A stretch of DNA of 64,000 bases from Oscillatoria princeps RMCB-10 (GCA_019359235.1 JAHHHT010000001.1:517757-581756); one strand, 5' to 3'. Counted from the first letter of the stretch, positions 1 to 9,467 are shown. Numbers and translations are program-made. Notes: generated from the sequence alone by a model not told the origin.

Positions 1-2
1 TG

Positions 3-770
3 AAAAGCCAGCAGGACAAGTTGCAGGCGACCAACGAGGAGCTAGAAGAAAAAGCGCGGCTGCTGTCGCTGCAAAATAAGGAGGTAGAGCGCAAAAATCG
101 GGAGATTGAGCAAGCGCGGCGGTCTTTGGAAGACAAAGCGGAGCAGCTGGCGCTGACTTCTAAGTACAAGTCTGAGTTTCTGGCCAACATGTCCCACGAG
201 TTGCGGACGCCGCTCAACAGCTTGCTGATTTTGGCGCGGCTGATGAGCGACAACGCCGACGAGAATTTGACGCCGAAGCAAGTGGAGTACATGCGGACGA
301 TTCACTCCGCCGGCACCGATTTGCTGGCGCTGATCAATGAAATTTTGGATCTGGCGAAGATAGAATCGGGAACCATGTCGGTGGAAATTGACCAGATGCT
401 GTTTTCCGACTTGCGCAGCCATCTGGACCGCACGTTCCGTCAAGTGGCTCAGGACAAAGGGATTAATTTCAGTATCGAATTGGACTCGCAACTGCCGAGG
501 GCGATTTATACCGACTCGAAGCGCTTGCAGCAGGTGCTGAAGAATTTGCTCTCCAACGCTTTTAAATTTACCGACCGGGGTGAGGTGAAGCTGAGTGTCA
601 CACAGGCTCGTGCCGGTTGGAGTTCCGAAAACGAAATTTTGAATCGCGCCAGTATGGTGCTGGCGTTCGCGGTCAGCGATACAGGCATCGGCATCGCTGA
701 GGAGAAGCAGAAAATTATATTCGAGGCGTTTCAGCAGGCGGACGGCACCACCAGTCGCCCTCTTAAATGA
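3..770 (+). CDS. Hybrid histidine kinase, N-terminal part (5' partial, frameshifted)
   Basis: The frame is open to the left edge of the window, so the gene begins upstream. A coiled coil (residues about 1-50 of the visible part) leads into a HisKA domain with the H-box [12 protein letters not shown], the phospho-accepting His being encoded at 195-197. A HATPase domain follows, with the N-box (LLSNAFKFT) and the G1 box ([11 protein letters not shown]). The frame then runs into a TGA at 768-770 just after DGTTSR, where the family normally continues [10 protein letters not shown]. The missing G2 part ([21 protein letters not shown]) is in another frame from about 772 onward, so this and the next entry were one gene. 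About 16 bases (759-774) sit where one codon is expected, a net gain of about 13. As it stands the ATP-binding fold lacks its C-terminal half and is probably inactive. A sequencing error cannot be excluded. Confidence 0.85.
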   Translation, partial: KSQQDKLQATNEELEEKARLLSLQNKEVERKNREIEQARRSLEDKAEQLALTSKYKSEFLANMSHELRTPLNSLLILARLMSDNADENLTPKQVEYMRTIHSAGTDLLALINEILDLAKIESGTMSVEIDQMLFSDLRSHLDRTFRQVAQDKGINFSIELDSQLPRAIYTDSKRLQQVLKNLLSNAFKFTDRGEVKLSVTQARAGWSSENEILNRASMVLAFAVSDTGIGIAEEKQKIIFEAFQQADGTTSRPLK

Positions 771-789
771 ATACTACGGCGGCACCGGC

Positions 790-2418
790 TTGGGCTTGTC
801 CATCAGCCGAGAAATTGCCCGACTGCTGGGCGGGGAGATCGGTGTGTTCAGCCGGCTGGGTGAGGGGAGCACCTTCACGCTGTATTTGCCGCACACCTAC
901 CCGCCGCCAGCCTGCGCTAGCGCAGCGGCTCCGCAGGAGCTGCCGGTGAGCGGCGGCGAGACAGAGATTCGCTACGGAACGCCGGCTGTCGGGAGCGGGC
1001 GTCAGGGGAGCACCGCCGCGATGCGGGAGCTGCGGGATGAAACAGATGGGCCTTCTGCGCGGGATGCGGGGGCGGGCTCCCGTGCCTGCCCTCCGCAGCT
1101 TCCCCTTGCCGCTGTCGCCTCCCCCACACCCAGCACAAACCCCGAAGCCACCCCTGGAAAATCCTTCCCCTCACCCCCGGAGTGGGCGCGGGAGCTCAGT
1201 GACGACCGGGCGGATATCCAGCCTGGAGATCGGGTGCTGCTGGTTGTGGAGGATGACGTCAATTTTGCGCGGATACTATTAGATATGGGGCGGCAGCAGG
1301 GCTTCAAGGTTCTGGTGGCGCTGCGCAGCGATACGGGTTTGGGGATGGCGCGGGAATTCAAGCCTGATGCCATCATCCTCGACATCCGCTTGCCGGGGAT
1401 GAATGGCTGGACGGTTCTCGACCGCTTGAAGCACGACCCCGCCACTCGTCACATTCCTGTCCACATTCTCTCAGTTGAGGAAGACGAGCATCGCGGTTTG
1501 AAATTGGGAGCGCGGGCTTATTTGAAGAAGCCGGTCACCGGAGAGCAGCTGGTGCGGGCGCTAGCCCAACTCAAAGAGTTTGTCGAGAGCCCGGTGAAAA
1601 AGCTGCTGGTGGTCGAAGATGACGAGCAGCAGCGCCGCAGTATTGTGGAGCTGATTGGCAACGGGGACGTGCGGACAACTGCAGTCGGAACCGGCGCTGA
1701 AGCGCTAGCGGCGATGAAGGCTGAGCGCTTTGATTGCGTGGCGATCGACTGGGGCTTGCCTACCATGAACGGTTTGGAACTGATCGAGCTGATCCGGCAC
1801 GAGGGAGTCGCCGCACGGGGCTCTCATGTGTGGCCGGTGCCGGTTATCGTTTATACCGACAAGGAACTGACTGAGCGAGAGCAAATCCAGCTCAAGCACG
1901 CAGCGGAGAGCGTCATCCTCAAAGATGCCCGCTTTCATGAGCGCCTCTTGGACGAGACAGTCTTGTTCTTGCACCGGGTTCAGGCTTCTTTGCCGGAACC
2001 GCAGCGGCAAATGCTGCAAAAGTTCCACCAAACCGACTTGGTGATCGCCGGCAAGAAAGTGCTGGTCGTGGATGACGACATGCGCAATATCTTCGCTCTC
2101 ACCAGCATGCTGGAGCGCCATCATATGCGGGTGGTGTATGCTGAAAACGGCAGGGATGGTATTGCTGTGCTGCAAAATACGCCCGACATCGATATCGTTC
2201 TGATGGATGTGATGATGCCGGAAATGGACGGGTACGAGACGATGCGAGCTATTCGCAAGATTGACAAGTTCCGCTCCCTGCCCATGATCGCGCTCACCGC
2301 TAAGGCCATGCAAGGCGATCGGGAGAAATGTCTGGAAGCCGGCGCGTCCGATTATATCCCCAAGCCGGTCGATACCGAGCAGTTGCTCTCCCTGCTGCGC
2401 GTCTGGCTCTATCAGTAG
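790..2418 (+). CDS. Hybrid histidine kinase, C-terminal part: HATPase end plus three receiver domains
   Basis: This is the downstream half of the kinase broken near 759-774. It opens with the end of the HATPase domain ([18 protein letters not shown], then the closing strand TFTLYLP). After a low-complexity linker of about 110 residues come three tandem CheY-like receivers, each with an acceptor Asp: REC1 ([26 protein letters not shown]), REC2 ([22 protein letters not shown], and a degenerate C-terminal Lys region) and REC3 ([26 protein letters not shown]). In this architecture the receivers take part in an internal phosphorelay or recruit other regulators. The linker holds two repeat-like stretches (about 914-945 and 1066-1096) that also occur inside other genes here. 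The ATG at 790 is only the first Met after the break and is unlikely to be a natural start. Confidence 0.85.
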   Translation: MGLSISREIARLLGGEIGVFSRLGEGSTFTLYLPHTYPPPACASAAAPQELPVSGGETEIRYGTPAVGSGRQGSTAAMRELRDETDGPSARDAGAGSRACPPQLPLAAVASPTPSTNPEATPGKSFPSPPEWARELSDDRADIQPGDRVLLVVEDDVNFARILLDMGRQQGFKVLVALRSDTGLGMAREFKPDAIILDIRLPGMNGWTVLDRLKHDPATRHIPVHILSVEEDEHRGLKLGARAYLKKPVTGEQLVRALAQLKEFVESPVKKLLVVEDDEQQRRSIVELIGNGDVRTTAVGTGAEALAAMKAERFDCVAIDWGLPTMNGLELIELIRHEGVAARGSHVWPVPVIVYTDKELTEREQIQLKHAAESVILKDARFHERLLDETVLFLHRVQASLPEPQRQMLQKFHQTDLVIAGKKVLVVDDDMRNIFALTSMLERHHMRVVYAENGRDGIAVLQNTPDIDIVLMDVMMPEMDGYETMRAIRKIDKFRSLPMIALTAKAMQGDREKCLEAGASDYIPKPVDTEQLLSLLRVWLYQ

Positions 2419-2496
2419 GGGCGAATGGCTGATAGCCCGCGAACGGCTGTTCCCCCGCGAACGGCTGTTCCCCCCTGCTGGGTGGGAGTTGAGTGT

Positions 2497-2606
2497 TATA
2501 GCAGATTGCAACTGAGTGAGGTACAGATATTGATCCCCCCCTTACCCCCCCTTAAAAAGGGGGGGGAGAAGCTAGCCCCCCTTTTTAAGGGGGGTTGGGG
2601 GGCTCG
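2497..2606. repeat. TATAGC-ended palindromic element, E3 family, copy 1
   Basis: It begins TATAGCAGATTGCAACTGAG, continues through a short motif (gtacagatattgatccccc) and contains a long C-rich/G-rich hairpin (CCCCCCTTAAAAAGGGGGG type, then CCCCCCTTTTTAAGGGGGG). A related element lies in the opposite orientation at 34362-34512, sharing the CAGATATT..GATCCCCC motif. The right end of this copy does not carry the expected GCTATA, so it may be truncated. No protein is encoded, so it resembles a non-autonomous MITE. Confidence 0.7.
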
Positions 2607-2726
2607 AAGCGCACTCCTCAAGTGAAAAGTGCCATAAGTTAAAAAGGAAAGTTTTGAGGGTTGAGGGCTGAACCTTGAGTTCCAGAAAATTTGCGTCCGC
2701 TGGAGGGCACCAATAAACGGAATATC

Positions 2727-2758
2727 AAGAAACCAGGTTTCTTTAAGAAACCTGGGTT
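2727..2758. repeat. GAAACC(C/T)GGTTTC palindrome pair
   Basis: Two inverted GAAACC/GGTTTC units are separated by TTTAA and form a stem-loop. The motif family, core AGAAACCCGGTTTCT, recurs at 4780-4813, 4896-4912, 4944-4960, 5131-5147, 5185-5201 and 20777-20846. Confidence 0.7.
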
Positions 2759-2916
2759 ATAAACGCAGTTATATTCCTGATGGCTGCCCGCTTAAGTCTA
2801 ACCGGCTCATTCAAAAATCAGTCTCAAGTTTTTAATCAAAACTACCGGGCAAAAGCCAAAATTTTATCAAAACTCTTGTTTAATTTCCCCCTCAACCCTC
2901 ACCAACTCTGACTTGT

Positions 2917-3255
2917 ATGACGTCGGAACAAAAAGTTAACGTCCTCCTGGTTGACGACCGTCCGGAAAATCTACTGGCTCTAGAGGCGCTCCTGGACAGC
3001 CTCGGCCAGAAGCTGGTAGCGGCTACTTCCGGGCCAGAAGCTTTAAGTTGTCTCCTGAATCAAGATTTTGCTGTGATTCTGCTCGACGTCCACATGCCAG
3101 GAATGGATGGATTTGAAACAGCAACACTGATTCGACAGCGAGAGCGCTCGCGGCACACTCCGATTATTTTCCTGACAGCGTTCAGCAAAAGTGACCCATT
3201 TATATTCAAAGGGTATGCTCTGGGAGCGGTAGACTACCTGTTCAAACCGATTTAG
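2917..3255 (+). CDS. Receiver domain, N-terminal part of a REC-PAS-histidine kinase cut by an in-frame TAG
   Basis: A CheY-like receiver of 112 residues: N-terminal [13 protein letters not shown], acceptor Asp57 in [13 protein letters not shown], the conserved Thr in IIFLTAF, and the conserved Lys in YLFKPI. The frame stops at TAG (3253-3255) directly after KPI. Reading through it continues PEILLSKVAVFVDLFKKT, the usual helix joining this receiver type to a PAS/kinase. The downstream part (3265-4584) is in the same frame. A free receiver could be made, but the family normally has one continuous protein, so a nonsense mutation from a Glu, Gln or Lys codon is the simplest reading. The domain order REC-PAS-HisKA is common beside triple-receiver hybrid kinases. 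Confidence 0.85.
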   Translation: MTSEQKVNVLLVDDRPENLLALEALLDSLGQKLVAATSGPEALSCLLNQDFAVILLDVHMPGMDGFETATLIRQRERSRHTPIIFLTAFSKSDPFIFKGYALGAVDYLFKPI

Positions 3256-3264
3256 CCGGAAATA

Positions 3265-4584
3265 TTGCTGTCCAAGGTGGCTGTTTTTGTTGACCTCTTC
3301 AAGAAGACTGCAGAGGTCAAACGACAAGCAGAAGAAATTTTCACCCTGAATGCGCAACTGGAGAAACGAGTCATTGAGCGCACCGCCCAACTGGAAGCCG
3401 CCAATCGCCTGAAAGATGAAGTGCTAGTTCGCGAACAAGCCGCAAGAGCTCAAGCTGAAGCAGCAGAACAGCGTTTTCGCGATTTGGTGAACGGTTTGGG
3501 GCACGCACTCTTTTGGGAAGCGGATGCAGCTACTTTGCAATTTACCTTTGTCAGCCAGAGTGCTGAGCAGCTTTTGGGCTATTCAGCAGAGCGGTGGGTG
3601 GCAGAACCGGATTTCTGGATCAAGCTTATCCATCCAGACGATCGAGAGCGGGCGGTGGCTTTCTGTCGCCAGGAAATTCTTCAAGGCAGAGATTGTGAGT
3701 TGGAGTACAGGTGCCTAGCAGCGAACGGTCGGGCGGTTTGGCTGCGCAACAGAGCGTACATTGTTCGGGACCCCTTGGGCGGCGTGCGCAAGCTGCGAGG
3801 TTTGATGCTCGACATCACGGAAGCTAAGCAAGCTCAAGAAGCTCTCTCGTCTCGCGCTGACGAGCTAGCACGCCTGACGACTGTGCTGACCCAGATGAAT
3901 GTAACGTTGGAAAAGCGCAACCAGGAACTCGACCAGTTTGCTTATTTTATCTCCCACGATTTGAAAGCTCCTCTGCGGGCGATCGCCAATCTCTCTCAGT
4001 GGCTGGAAGAAGACCTCAGCGACAAGCTCACTGAAGACACGAAACGCCAAATGGATTTGCTGCGCAGCCGCGTTTACCGCATGGAAAATCTGATTAACGG
4101 CTTGCTGCAATACTCTCGCGCCGGTCGGGTGAAGACAGAATTGCAAACCGTCTCGGTTGAAACCTTGCTGAGTGAGGTGATTGACTCTCTGGCTCCCCCG
4201 CCCGATTTTACGATTGAAATTGGCCCGGGGATGCCGGTGATGAAAACTTCCCGTATCTTGCTGGAGCAAGTCTTTGCTAACTTGATTGGCAATGCCATTA
4301 AGCACCACAATCGCCCTCCCGGTTTTGTGAAAGTCTCAGTGCGAGAGAGCGGAGAATTTTATGATTTTTCTGTTGCTGATAATGGCCCGGGTATCGCACC
4401 GCAGTATCACGACAAAGTGTTTGTCATTTTCCAAACCCTGCTGCCGCGAGACCAGAGAGAAAACACCGGCATTGGCTTGTCTTTAGTTAAGAAAATTGTT
4501 GAAAGTGAAGGGGGGACTGTCCGTCTGGAGTCTCAAGAAGGTCAAGGAACTACTATTCGCTTTACCTGGCCAAAATCTACTTAG
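3265..4584 (+). CDS. PAS-histidine kinase, C-terminal part of the TAG-interrupted gene
   Basis: This lies in the same frame as the receiver upstream, three codons beyond the TAG; TTG at 3265 is the first possible start. It opens with a coiled coil (ERTAQLEAANRLKDEVL). A PAS fold with its PAC tail follows (about 70-190: FRDLVNGLGHALFWEAD to RKLRGLMLDITEAKQ). The HisKA H-box is FISHDLKAPLRAI, with the phospho-acceptor near His231. The HATPase domain has N-box NLIGNAIKHH, G1 DNGPGIAP and G2 GIGLSLVKKIVESEGG. The kinase is of the phytochrome-like cyanobacterial type (HDLKAPLR box). All catalytic boxes are intact, so if translation restarts after the TAG this part could still work as a soluble kinase without its receiver. 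No good ribosome-binding site is seen before 3265, so it may be silent. Confidence 0.85.
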   Translation: MLSKVAVFVDLFKKTAEVKRQAEEIFTLNAQLEKRVIERTAQLEAANRLKDEVLVREQAARAQAEAAEQRFRDLVNGLGHALFWEADAATLQFTFVSQSAEQLLGYSAERWVAEPDFWIKLIHPDDRERAVAFCRQEILQGRDCELEYRCLAANGRAVWLRNRAYIVRDPLGGVRKLRGLMLDITEAKQAQEALSSRADELARLTTVLTQMNVTLEKRNQELDQFAYFISHDLKAPLRAIANLSQWLEEDLSDKLTEDTKRQMDLLRSRVYRMENLINGLLQYSRAGRVKTELQTVSVETLLSEVIDSLAPPPDFTIEIGPGMPVMKTSRILLEQVFANLIGNAIKHHNRPPGFVKVSVRESGEFYDFSVADNGPGIAPQYHDKVFVIFQTLLPRDQRENTGIGLSLVKKIVESEGGTVRLESQEGQGTTIRFTWPKST

Positions 4585-4747
4585 AGCGCTTCGGCGCTGC
4601 CACCGGTCTGTTTAGGGCGGATTTATCAATAGCTTCGCCTCACCGGCTTTCTCTCAGCGGTAAACCCACCCTTGCCTAGAAGCGGCTTTATAAAAATATT
4701 CTGTCACCCACAGACAACCGAGGGTTACTCGACCCTACAAAGTGTTA

Positions 4748-4844
4748 TATAGCGGTTCTAAGTTGGAGGAAGTACGCCCCAGAAACCCGGTTTCTTTAAG
4801 AAACCGGGTTTCTCAGTACCTCACAAAGGATGAGAAACGCTATA
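4748..4844. repeat. TATAGC-ended MITE-like element, E2 family
   Basis: The ends are TATAGCGGTTCT and, inverted, AGAAACGCTATA. The interior holds a double GAAACCCGG palindrome (4780-4813). Its right end shares the TA at 4843-4844 with the next element, as expected for insertion at TA targets. There is no coding capacity. Confidence 0.65.
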
Positions 4845-5079
4845 TAGCGCGTCTAAGAGACTGTTTCTAAATAATTGTTAAGACAGCCAGGGGTTGAGAA
4901 ACCGGGTTTCTTTTGCTCGGTCAAGTGATATGGAATGGCGCACCAAGAAACCCGGTTTCTGGCTCCTTCACTGTTCTTTATAAACAGTCTCTAAATCCTT
5001 TGGACAATAACTGCAGGGGCAGTCCCCCCGTGGCTCCCCCTACCGGCGGAGGTTGTGCGAATCATTTAGACGCGCTATA
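4843..5079. repeat. TATAGC-ended MITE-like element, E1 family, split by a nested insertion
   Basis: The terminal inverted repeats are TATAGCGCGTCTAA (left) and TTTAGACGCGCTATA (right). Without the nested 4857-4991 piece plus one TAA it is about 100 bp. It then matches, in inverted orientation, the element at 14979-15074, including the inner GCAGGGGCAG / GCCACGG words. Confidence 0.75.
4857..4991. mobile_element. 135-bp MITE with TAA target duplication (copy A)
   Basis: The perfect 10-bp terminal inverted repeats are GAGACTGTTT and AAACAGTCTC. They are flanked on both sides by TAA (4854-4856 and 4992-4994). It sits inside the E1 element, and removing it plus one TAA restores GCGTCTAAATCC, the E1 sequence seen at 14979-15074. 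The interior carries two opposed GAAACCCGG palindromes. A diverged copy lies at 20735-20875. A TAA duplication and GAG ends resemble some IS5-family (IS1031-like) elements; that assignment is an inference. Confidence 0.8.
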
Positions 5080-5110
5080 GCACTAGCAAAAATTGTTGGG
5101 ACATTAGACC

Positions 5111-5213
5111 GGGACTTACGCACAACTATGAAAGAAACCGGGTTTCTGGTTCTGGAACGAGGGCTGACAGTCTTGACTTGTGGTTGAGAAACCCGGTTTC
5201 TGCGTAAGTCCTA
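5111..5213. repeat. MITE-like element with GGACTTACGCA inverted ends
   Basis: It begins GGGACTTACGCA and ends TGCGTAAGTCC, with two GAAACCCGG palindromes inside (5131-5147, 5185-5201). It is about 100 bp with no coding capacity. The end sequence is like inverted repeats widespread in cyanobacterial genomes; that is from general knowledge, not from a search. Confidence 0.7.
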
Positions 5214-5450
5214 CAGACAATGAGGGCAGGCCCGTTCCGGGCGGGCGCATGCGCTTGCTTACGCGCAAGCTGCTTCCCGCAGGGTAGAGCTCGCGGCGCA
5301 AGCGCCTCCAGCGCTGCGCAGTCCCTGCGGATATACCTCGCTTCGGCAGGGATCTTGCCTGTCCCAATATCCGGAAGAGCCTTAGCGTCCAGCGGCTTTG
5401 CAAGCGCTGCGTTCCGGCCTAGCCATCTCACTTGCTAGTAGGGATAGGGT

Positions 5451-5499
5451 CGGAGGGAACGCAATTCGTACGTCCGCGCCCTAAGTGGCTACTGCTATA
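5451..5499. repeat. Repeat end shared with 39274-39310 and with E4
   Basis: The stretch from CGGAGGGAACGCAATTC to GTCCGCGCCCTAAGT is nearly identical to 39274-39310. The right end, CTAAGTGGCTACTGCTATA, is the inverted form of the E4 terminus at 34213. It looks like one end of a composite or decayed element. Confidence 0.65.
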
Positions 5500-6165
5500 A
5501 CCCTCACAAGCGGTTTGCAGTGAGGACTTTAGCCCTCATCAAGCTCGCGGTATAAGGACTGCCGCCGGCTGACTGCGAACATTTACTTATCGCAGCCAAT
5601 TCACCCGACTTGACAGAAGAAACCAGTTTGAAGTCTCCCGATTCCACCGGCTCGCCAGTTGCCGGCAGCCGAGCCCCCCCAAAAAAGAACAATTTCTGGG
5701 ATTGCCCGAAACGACTCCCCAGGAAGTCCGCAGCTAAAGGCTAGGATGGGGGGCTAGCCCCAAACAGGGGGAGAGGCAGAGCCATTTCAGGCAACAGGTG
5801 CGGAGTGGGGTAGGGGCTGAACTTCCAGAACCCGCACTCTCGCTGCAGGGTGCGGGGAAAAACTGTTCTTTCTTGTTCCTTGTTCCAACAACGCTTACAA
5901 ATCACAGCACCCCTATATATAGAGTCTCGCGCTCGATAGGATTCCCTAAATCTGAACTGCCGGTTTTTTTTTACCCATTTCTGCCGTGCGGAGCGCGTGT
6001 TTGTAAAGATCCTCCGCTTCCCCGATATATGCGCTGACCGGATATATAGAAGCGCGAACCCCCCCCTACTGCGCGAGCTGGCAGCGTCTGCAGGCCACGG
6101 ACAGTGGGGAAATGATTTTTTAAACTTGCCTGCCAATTGTTGCCGTCGCAGACTAGCATAGAAGT

Positions 6166-7386
6166 GTGATCAATCTCTCTCATCCCCTTAATTCCTTAAC
6201 AAAAGGCCACTGGTTCAAGCTGATCTGCGGAGCCAGCTTCCAACACCTGCCATCTGTTCGGAATCTGGCGTTGGCCTACACCCTAGCCGGTGCCGACTGC
6301 ATTGATGTAGCGGCAGATCCAGCTGTGATTGCGGCGGCTGCGGAAGCTCTACAGAGTGCCGAGCAGCTGGCTGGTGCCGCTGCTGAAGGCGGGTTTGCCT
6401 ACAGGAGACGCCCGCTGCTGATGGTGAGCTTGAATGATGGGGAAGACCCGCATTTTCGCAAAGCAGAATTTAATCCAGCAGCTTGCCCACCTGATTGCTC
6501 CCGCCCCTGTGAAAGTATTTGTCCAGCGCAAGCCATTGTATTCGCCAAAAACGGTGACGCCCCTGAAATCAACTTTTCTGGGGTGATCGACGGGCTGTGC
6601 TATGGCTGTGGGCGGTGTTTGCCGGTCTGCCCAATTGAGCAGATTGTCACCCGCTCTTATGTGTCAAATGCGGCAGCGGTGGTGCCTCTGGTACTCAATG
6701 CCGGTGCTGACGCCATAGAAATTCACACGCAAGTGGGGCGGAAGGAGGATTTTAAGCGCCTGTGGGGGGCTATTGCGCCGGCAGCCGGCAACCTGAAACT
6801 GCTGGCCATCAGCTGCCCGGACGGAGAGGGTTTGGCGGACTACCTTTGGTGGCTCTGGGAGCTGATTTCGCCCCTGCCTTGCCCCCTAATTTGGCAAACC
6901 GACGGGCGTCCGATGAGCGGGGATATTGGTGCAGGCACCACTCGCGCCGCCATCAAACTTGGCCAGAAAGTCTTAGCGGCCCGGCTGCCCGGATACGTGC
7001 AACTGGCCGGCGGGACAAATGACCGCACGGTGGGCAAACTGCGAGCCGCCGGACTCCTGCAAAAGCAGGAAGTAAAGAGGATGAAAGATGAATCCGACTG
7101 GGAGCTGGGGGAAACGGCCCGGGGGGCACCCGCACCCAACACCGCTCACCCTCACATCGCCGGTGTGGCTTACGGCAGCTACGCCCGCGTCTTGCTCAAG
7201 CCGGTGCTAGACGAGCTAGAAGTTGGCAATCAATCCCCCGATTTAGCGGCATCTGGTTCAATTCCCCGACTGGCTCGCTTAGAAGACACCCCGCGACTGC
7301 TGTGGGAAGCGGTTAATTTAGCGGATTCTCTGGTTTCTCAACTCAAATTACCCCTAAAATTGCTGGAAACTGCCATGAAAAAGTAA
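6166..7386 (+). CDS. ldpA: LdpA homologue, iron-sulfur protein of circadian light/redox input
   Basis: 406 residues from a GTG start. The N-terminal signature (GHWFKLICGASFQHLPSVRN, then AGADCIDVAADPAVI) is that of cyanobacterial LdpA. Two ferredoxin-like cysteine clusters lie at Cys107-111-115-119 (CPPDCSRPCESICP) and Cys145-148-151-155 (CYGCGRCLPVCP), fitting two Fe-S centres. In Synechococcus, LdpA senses the redox state of the plastoquinone pool, modulates clock period with light, and co-purifies with clock proteins such as KaiA and CikA. The C-terminal part has the conserved HIAGVAYGSYARVLL. A charged low-complexity segment (about residues 295-325: KQEVKRMKDESDWELGE and on) looks like an insertion relative to the usual shorter protein. 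The neighbouring R3H/AAA gene is a frequent companion of ldpA in cyanobacteria (general knowledge). No clear ribosome-binding site precedes the GTG. Confidence 0.9.
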   Translation: MINLSHPLNSLTKGHWFKLICGASFQHLPSVRNLALAYTLAGADCIDVAADPAVIAAAAEALQSAEQLAGAAAEGGFAYRRRPLLMVSLNDGEDPHFRKAEFNPAACPPDCSRPCESICPAQAIVFAKNGDAPEINFSGVIDGLCYGCGRCLPVCPIEQIVTRSYVSNAAAVVPLVLNAGADAIEIHTQVGRKEDFKRLWGAIAPAAGNLKLLAISCPDGEGLADYLWWLWELISPLPCPLIWQTDGRPMSGDIGAGTTRAAIKLGQKVLAARLPGYVQLAGGTNDRTVGKLRAAGLLQKQEVKRMKDESDWELGETARGAPAPNTAHPHIAGVAYGSYARVLLKPVLDELEVGNQSPDLAASGSIPRLARLEDTPRLLWEAVNLADSLVSQLKLPLKLLETAMKK

Positions 7387-7534
7387 ACAGGATGCGCCCC
7401 TTGTAGCGACAAGCCAAACGAAGCGTGGAAAATTTGTCCGCAAATTGCAGACAAAAGGGTGATAGCAACAGCTAGACTCCTGCGATCGCAAGTCCCAATG
7501 TTTTGAGGCCCAAACACCAAAACCCAAATCATCT

Positions 7535-9388
7535 ATGGTGCAGTCCAACGCTGTAAACCCCTCTGACAAGCAACTCCTGATGACAAACGTCGATCTGGGA
7601 AGGATGCAGATTACAGACGATCTGAACAAATTACTGGACATTTTGCCGGATGAAATTCGACTGCCTCTAGAGCAGCACCCGCAGCGGGACAGTCTGATTG
7701 AGGTGGTCATGGATCTGGGACGCCTGCCGGAAGCTCGATTTCCGGGAAAAGCAGAGTACCTGTCCCAGACGCCGGTGTGCCGAGAACACCTGAATTATTC
7801 CACTGGGCGGGTGGGGCACTTTAGCGGTGACAACCGGGCCGGTATTGAGCAAACCCTGCACCGAATTAGCGCTATCCGCAATCGCACCGGCGAGATTATT
7901 GGCTTGACGTGCCGTGTCGGGCGGGCCGTTTTCGGGACAATTGGCATGATCCGCGACCTGGTGGAAACTGGCAAGTCAATCCTGATGCTGGGGCGTCCTG
8001 GCGTCGGCAAAACCACGGCGCTGCGAGAAATTGCCCGCGTGCTGGCGGATGAGTTGGACAAGCGGGTGGTGATTATCGACACATCCAACGAAATAGCCGG
8101 CGATGGAGATATCCCGCACCCGGCAATCGGTCGGGCCCGCCGCATGCAAGTAGCCCGCCCGGAGCTCCAGCATCAGGTGATGATTGAGGCGGTGGAGAAC
8201 CACATGCCGCAAGTGATTGTCATTGACGAGATTGGCACAGAGCTGGAAGCCTTGGCGGCTCGCACGATTGCGGAGCGGGGGGTGCAGCTGGTTGGCACAG
8301 CGCACGGCAACCGGATTGAAAACCTGATTAAAAACCCGACGCTGGCGGATTTGGTGGGCGGCATCCAGGCGGTGACGCTGGGAGATGAGGAGGCTCGCCG
8401 CCGGGGCTCTCAAAAGACGGTGCTGGAGCGCAAAGCGCCCCCAACCTTTGAGATTGCGGTGGAAATGATGGAGCGGCAGCGCTGGGTGGTGCACGAGCAA
8501 GTGGCGGAAACGGTTGACACTTTGCTGCGGGGGCGTCAGCCGAACCTGCAAGTGCGGACGGCGAGCGAAACCGGCAAGGTAACTGTGACTTGGGAGCTGC
8601 CGGTTTCGCCGCTGTCGGCACCTTCCCCGACGCCTCTGGCACCGACCGGCTGGCGGTCGTCGGGGCAGATGACTCCCTTACCCGCGCAAAAAGCAGCCGC
8701 TAGCGCAGCGGACCGGCAGGAGCTGCCGCTTACCCAGGAACGCTATTTTCAGCAGCTGCTGGATGAATCGCTGAACCAGCCGGCGACCTTTGGCAGTCGG
8801 GGGGGGGGAAATGGGGCCCTGCAGGAGAGCGTTGGCGCTGTTGCCCGGACGCCCGGGCCAAATGGGGAAGATTGGCCGGTGCACGTTTATCCCTACGCGG
8901 TGAGCCGCCAGCAGCTCGAGCAAGTGATTCGGGTGCTGAACTTGCCTGTGGTGCTGACGAAGGATATGGACGACGCTGAGGCGGTTTTGGCGCTGCGCTC
9001 CCACGTCAAGAACCAATCCAAGTTGCGGCAAATTGCCAAAGCTCGCCAGCTGCCCGTTCACACGATTAAATGCAGCAGCATTCCCCAGATTACTCGGGCT
9101 CTGCGGCGGATGCTGGACATGGACGAGCCGGGCACGCCCGACGTCGCCGATCTCAACCTGTTTGCCCAGTCTCTTGCGAAAGAGGGCAGTTCTGACGAGA
9201 TCGAAGCGCTCGAAGAAGCCCGACTGGCGGTTGAGCAAATCGTCATTCCCAAGGGACAGCCGGTGGAGCTGCTCCCCCGCTCGGCTAAAGTGCGCAAAAT
9301 GCAACACGAGCTGGTGGAGCATTACCGCCTGAAGTCCAGCAGTTTTGGGGACGAGCCGAACCGGCGGCTGCGGATTTACCCTGCCTGA
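7535..9388 (+). CDS. AAA ATPase with C-terminal R3H domain, Ycf45-like
   Basis: 617 residues. The ATPase core has Walker [10 protein letters not shown] (about 152-160) and Walker B VIVIDEIG (about 227-233), a sensor-like GTAHGN, and the [11 protein letters not shown] motif, all typical of SpoIIIAA-like/Ycf45 ATPases. A variable Pro/Ala-rich linker (about 365-430) follows, then a conserved [18 protein letters not shown] region. The C-terminal R3H domain (about 575-617) binds single-stranded nucleic acid in other proteins. Ycf45 is also encoded in some algal plastids; its precise role is unknown. The linker contains a 33-bp stretch (about 8697-8729) nearly identical to one in the hybrid kinase at 914-945, read in frame. 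ATG at 7535 is the first Met; 148 bp separate it from ldpA, so co-transcription is possible but not shown. Confidence 0.9.
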   Translation: MVQSNAVNPSDKQLLMTNVDLGRMQITDDLNKLLDILPDEIRLPLEQHPQRDSLIEVVMDLGRLPEARFPGKAEYLSQTPVCREHLNYSTGRVGHFSGDNRAGIEQTLHRISAIRNRTGEIIGLTCRVGRAVFGTIGMIRDLVETGKSILMLGRPGVGKTTALREIARVLADELDKRVVIIDTSNEIAGDGDIPHPAIGRARRMQVARPELQHQVMIEAVENHMPQVIVIDEIGTELEALAARTIAERGVQLVGTAHGNRIENLIKNPTLADLVGGIQAVTLGDEEARRRGSQKTVLERKAPPTFEIAVEMMERQRWVVHEQVAETVDTLLRGRQPNLQVRTASETGKVTVTWELPVSPLSAPSPTPLAPTGWRSSGQMTPLPAQKAAASAADRQELPLTQERYFQQLLDESLNQPATFGSRGGGNGALQESVGAVARTPGPNGEDWPVHVYPYAVSRQQLEQVIRVLNLPVVLTKDMDDAEAVLALRSHVKNQSKLRQIAKARQLPVHTIKCSSIPQITRALRRMLDMDEPGTPDVADLNLFAQSLAKEGSSDEIEALEEARLAVEQIVIPKGQPVELLPRSAKVRKMQHELVEHYRLKSSSFGDEPNRRLRIYPA

Positions 9389-9392
9389 TTGA

Positions 9393-9467
9393 AGGGCATG
9401 GGGCATGGGGCATGGGGCATTGGGTTATGCCCCATGCGATGATGCCCCATGCGATGATGCCCAACGG
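9393..9467. repeat. GGGCATGGGGCAT tandem and inverted repeat
   Basis: Repeated GGGCATGGGGCAT units are followed by the inverted form ATGCCCCATGCGATG. It lies between convergent genes and could fold into a stem acting as a bidirectional terminator. The same word recurs at 20490-20537, 43187-43225, 55065-55130 and 59570-59640. Confidence 0.7.

Larger units (their letters stand above)
2419..2916. other. Intergenic region with repeats, no gene seen
   Basis: No convincing coding region is seen. It contains a short tandem (cgcgaacggctgttccccc) near 2439-2475, a TATAGC-ended palindromic element at 2497-2606 and a GAAACC palindrome pair at 2727-2758. The rest is AT-rich up to the next gene at 2917. 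Confidence 0.6.
4585..6165. other. 1.6 kb gene-free strip packed with short mobile-like repeats
   Basis: No protein with recognisable features is seen on either strand. At 4748-5201 there is a stack of palindromic elements, listed separately. A GC-rich stretch at 5220-5430 and a repeat end at 5451-5499 follow. From 5740 to 6165 there are scattered AT-rich pieces including two TATATA tracts, possibly part of the promoter region of the gene at 6166, but no clear -35/-10 pair. Confidence 0.6.

Noticed and set aside
5741..6136. 131-residue minus-strand open frame in the repeat-rich strip
   Set aside because: Low complexity and no conserved motif; the region contains repeat debris.
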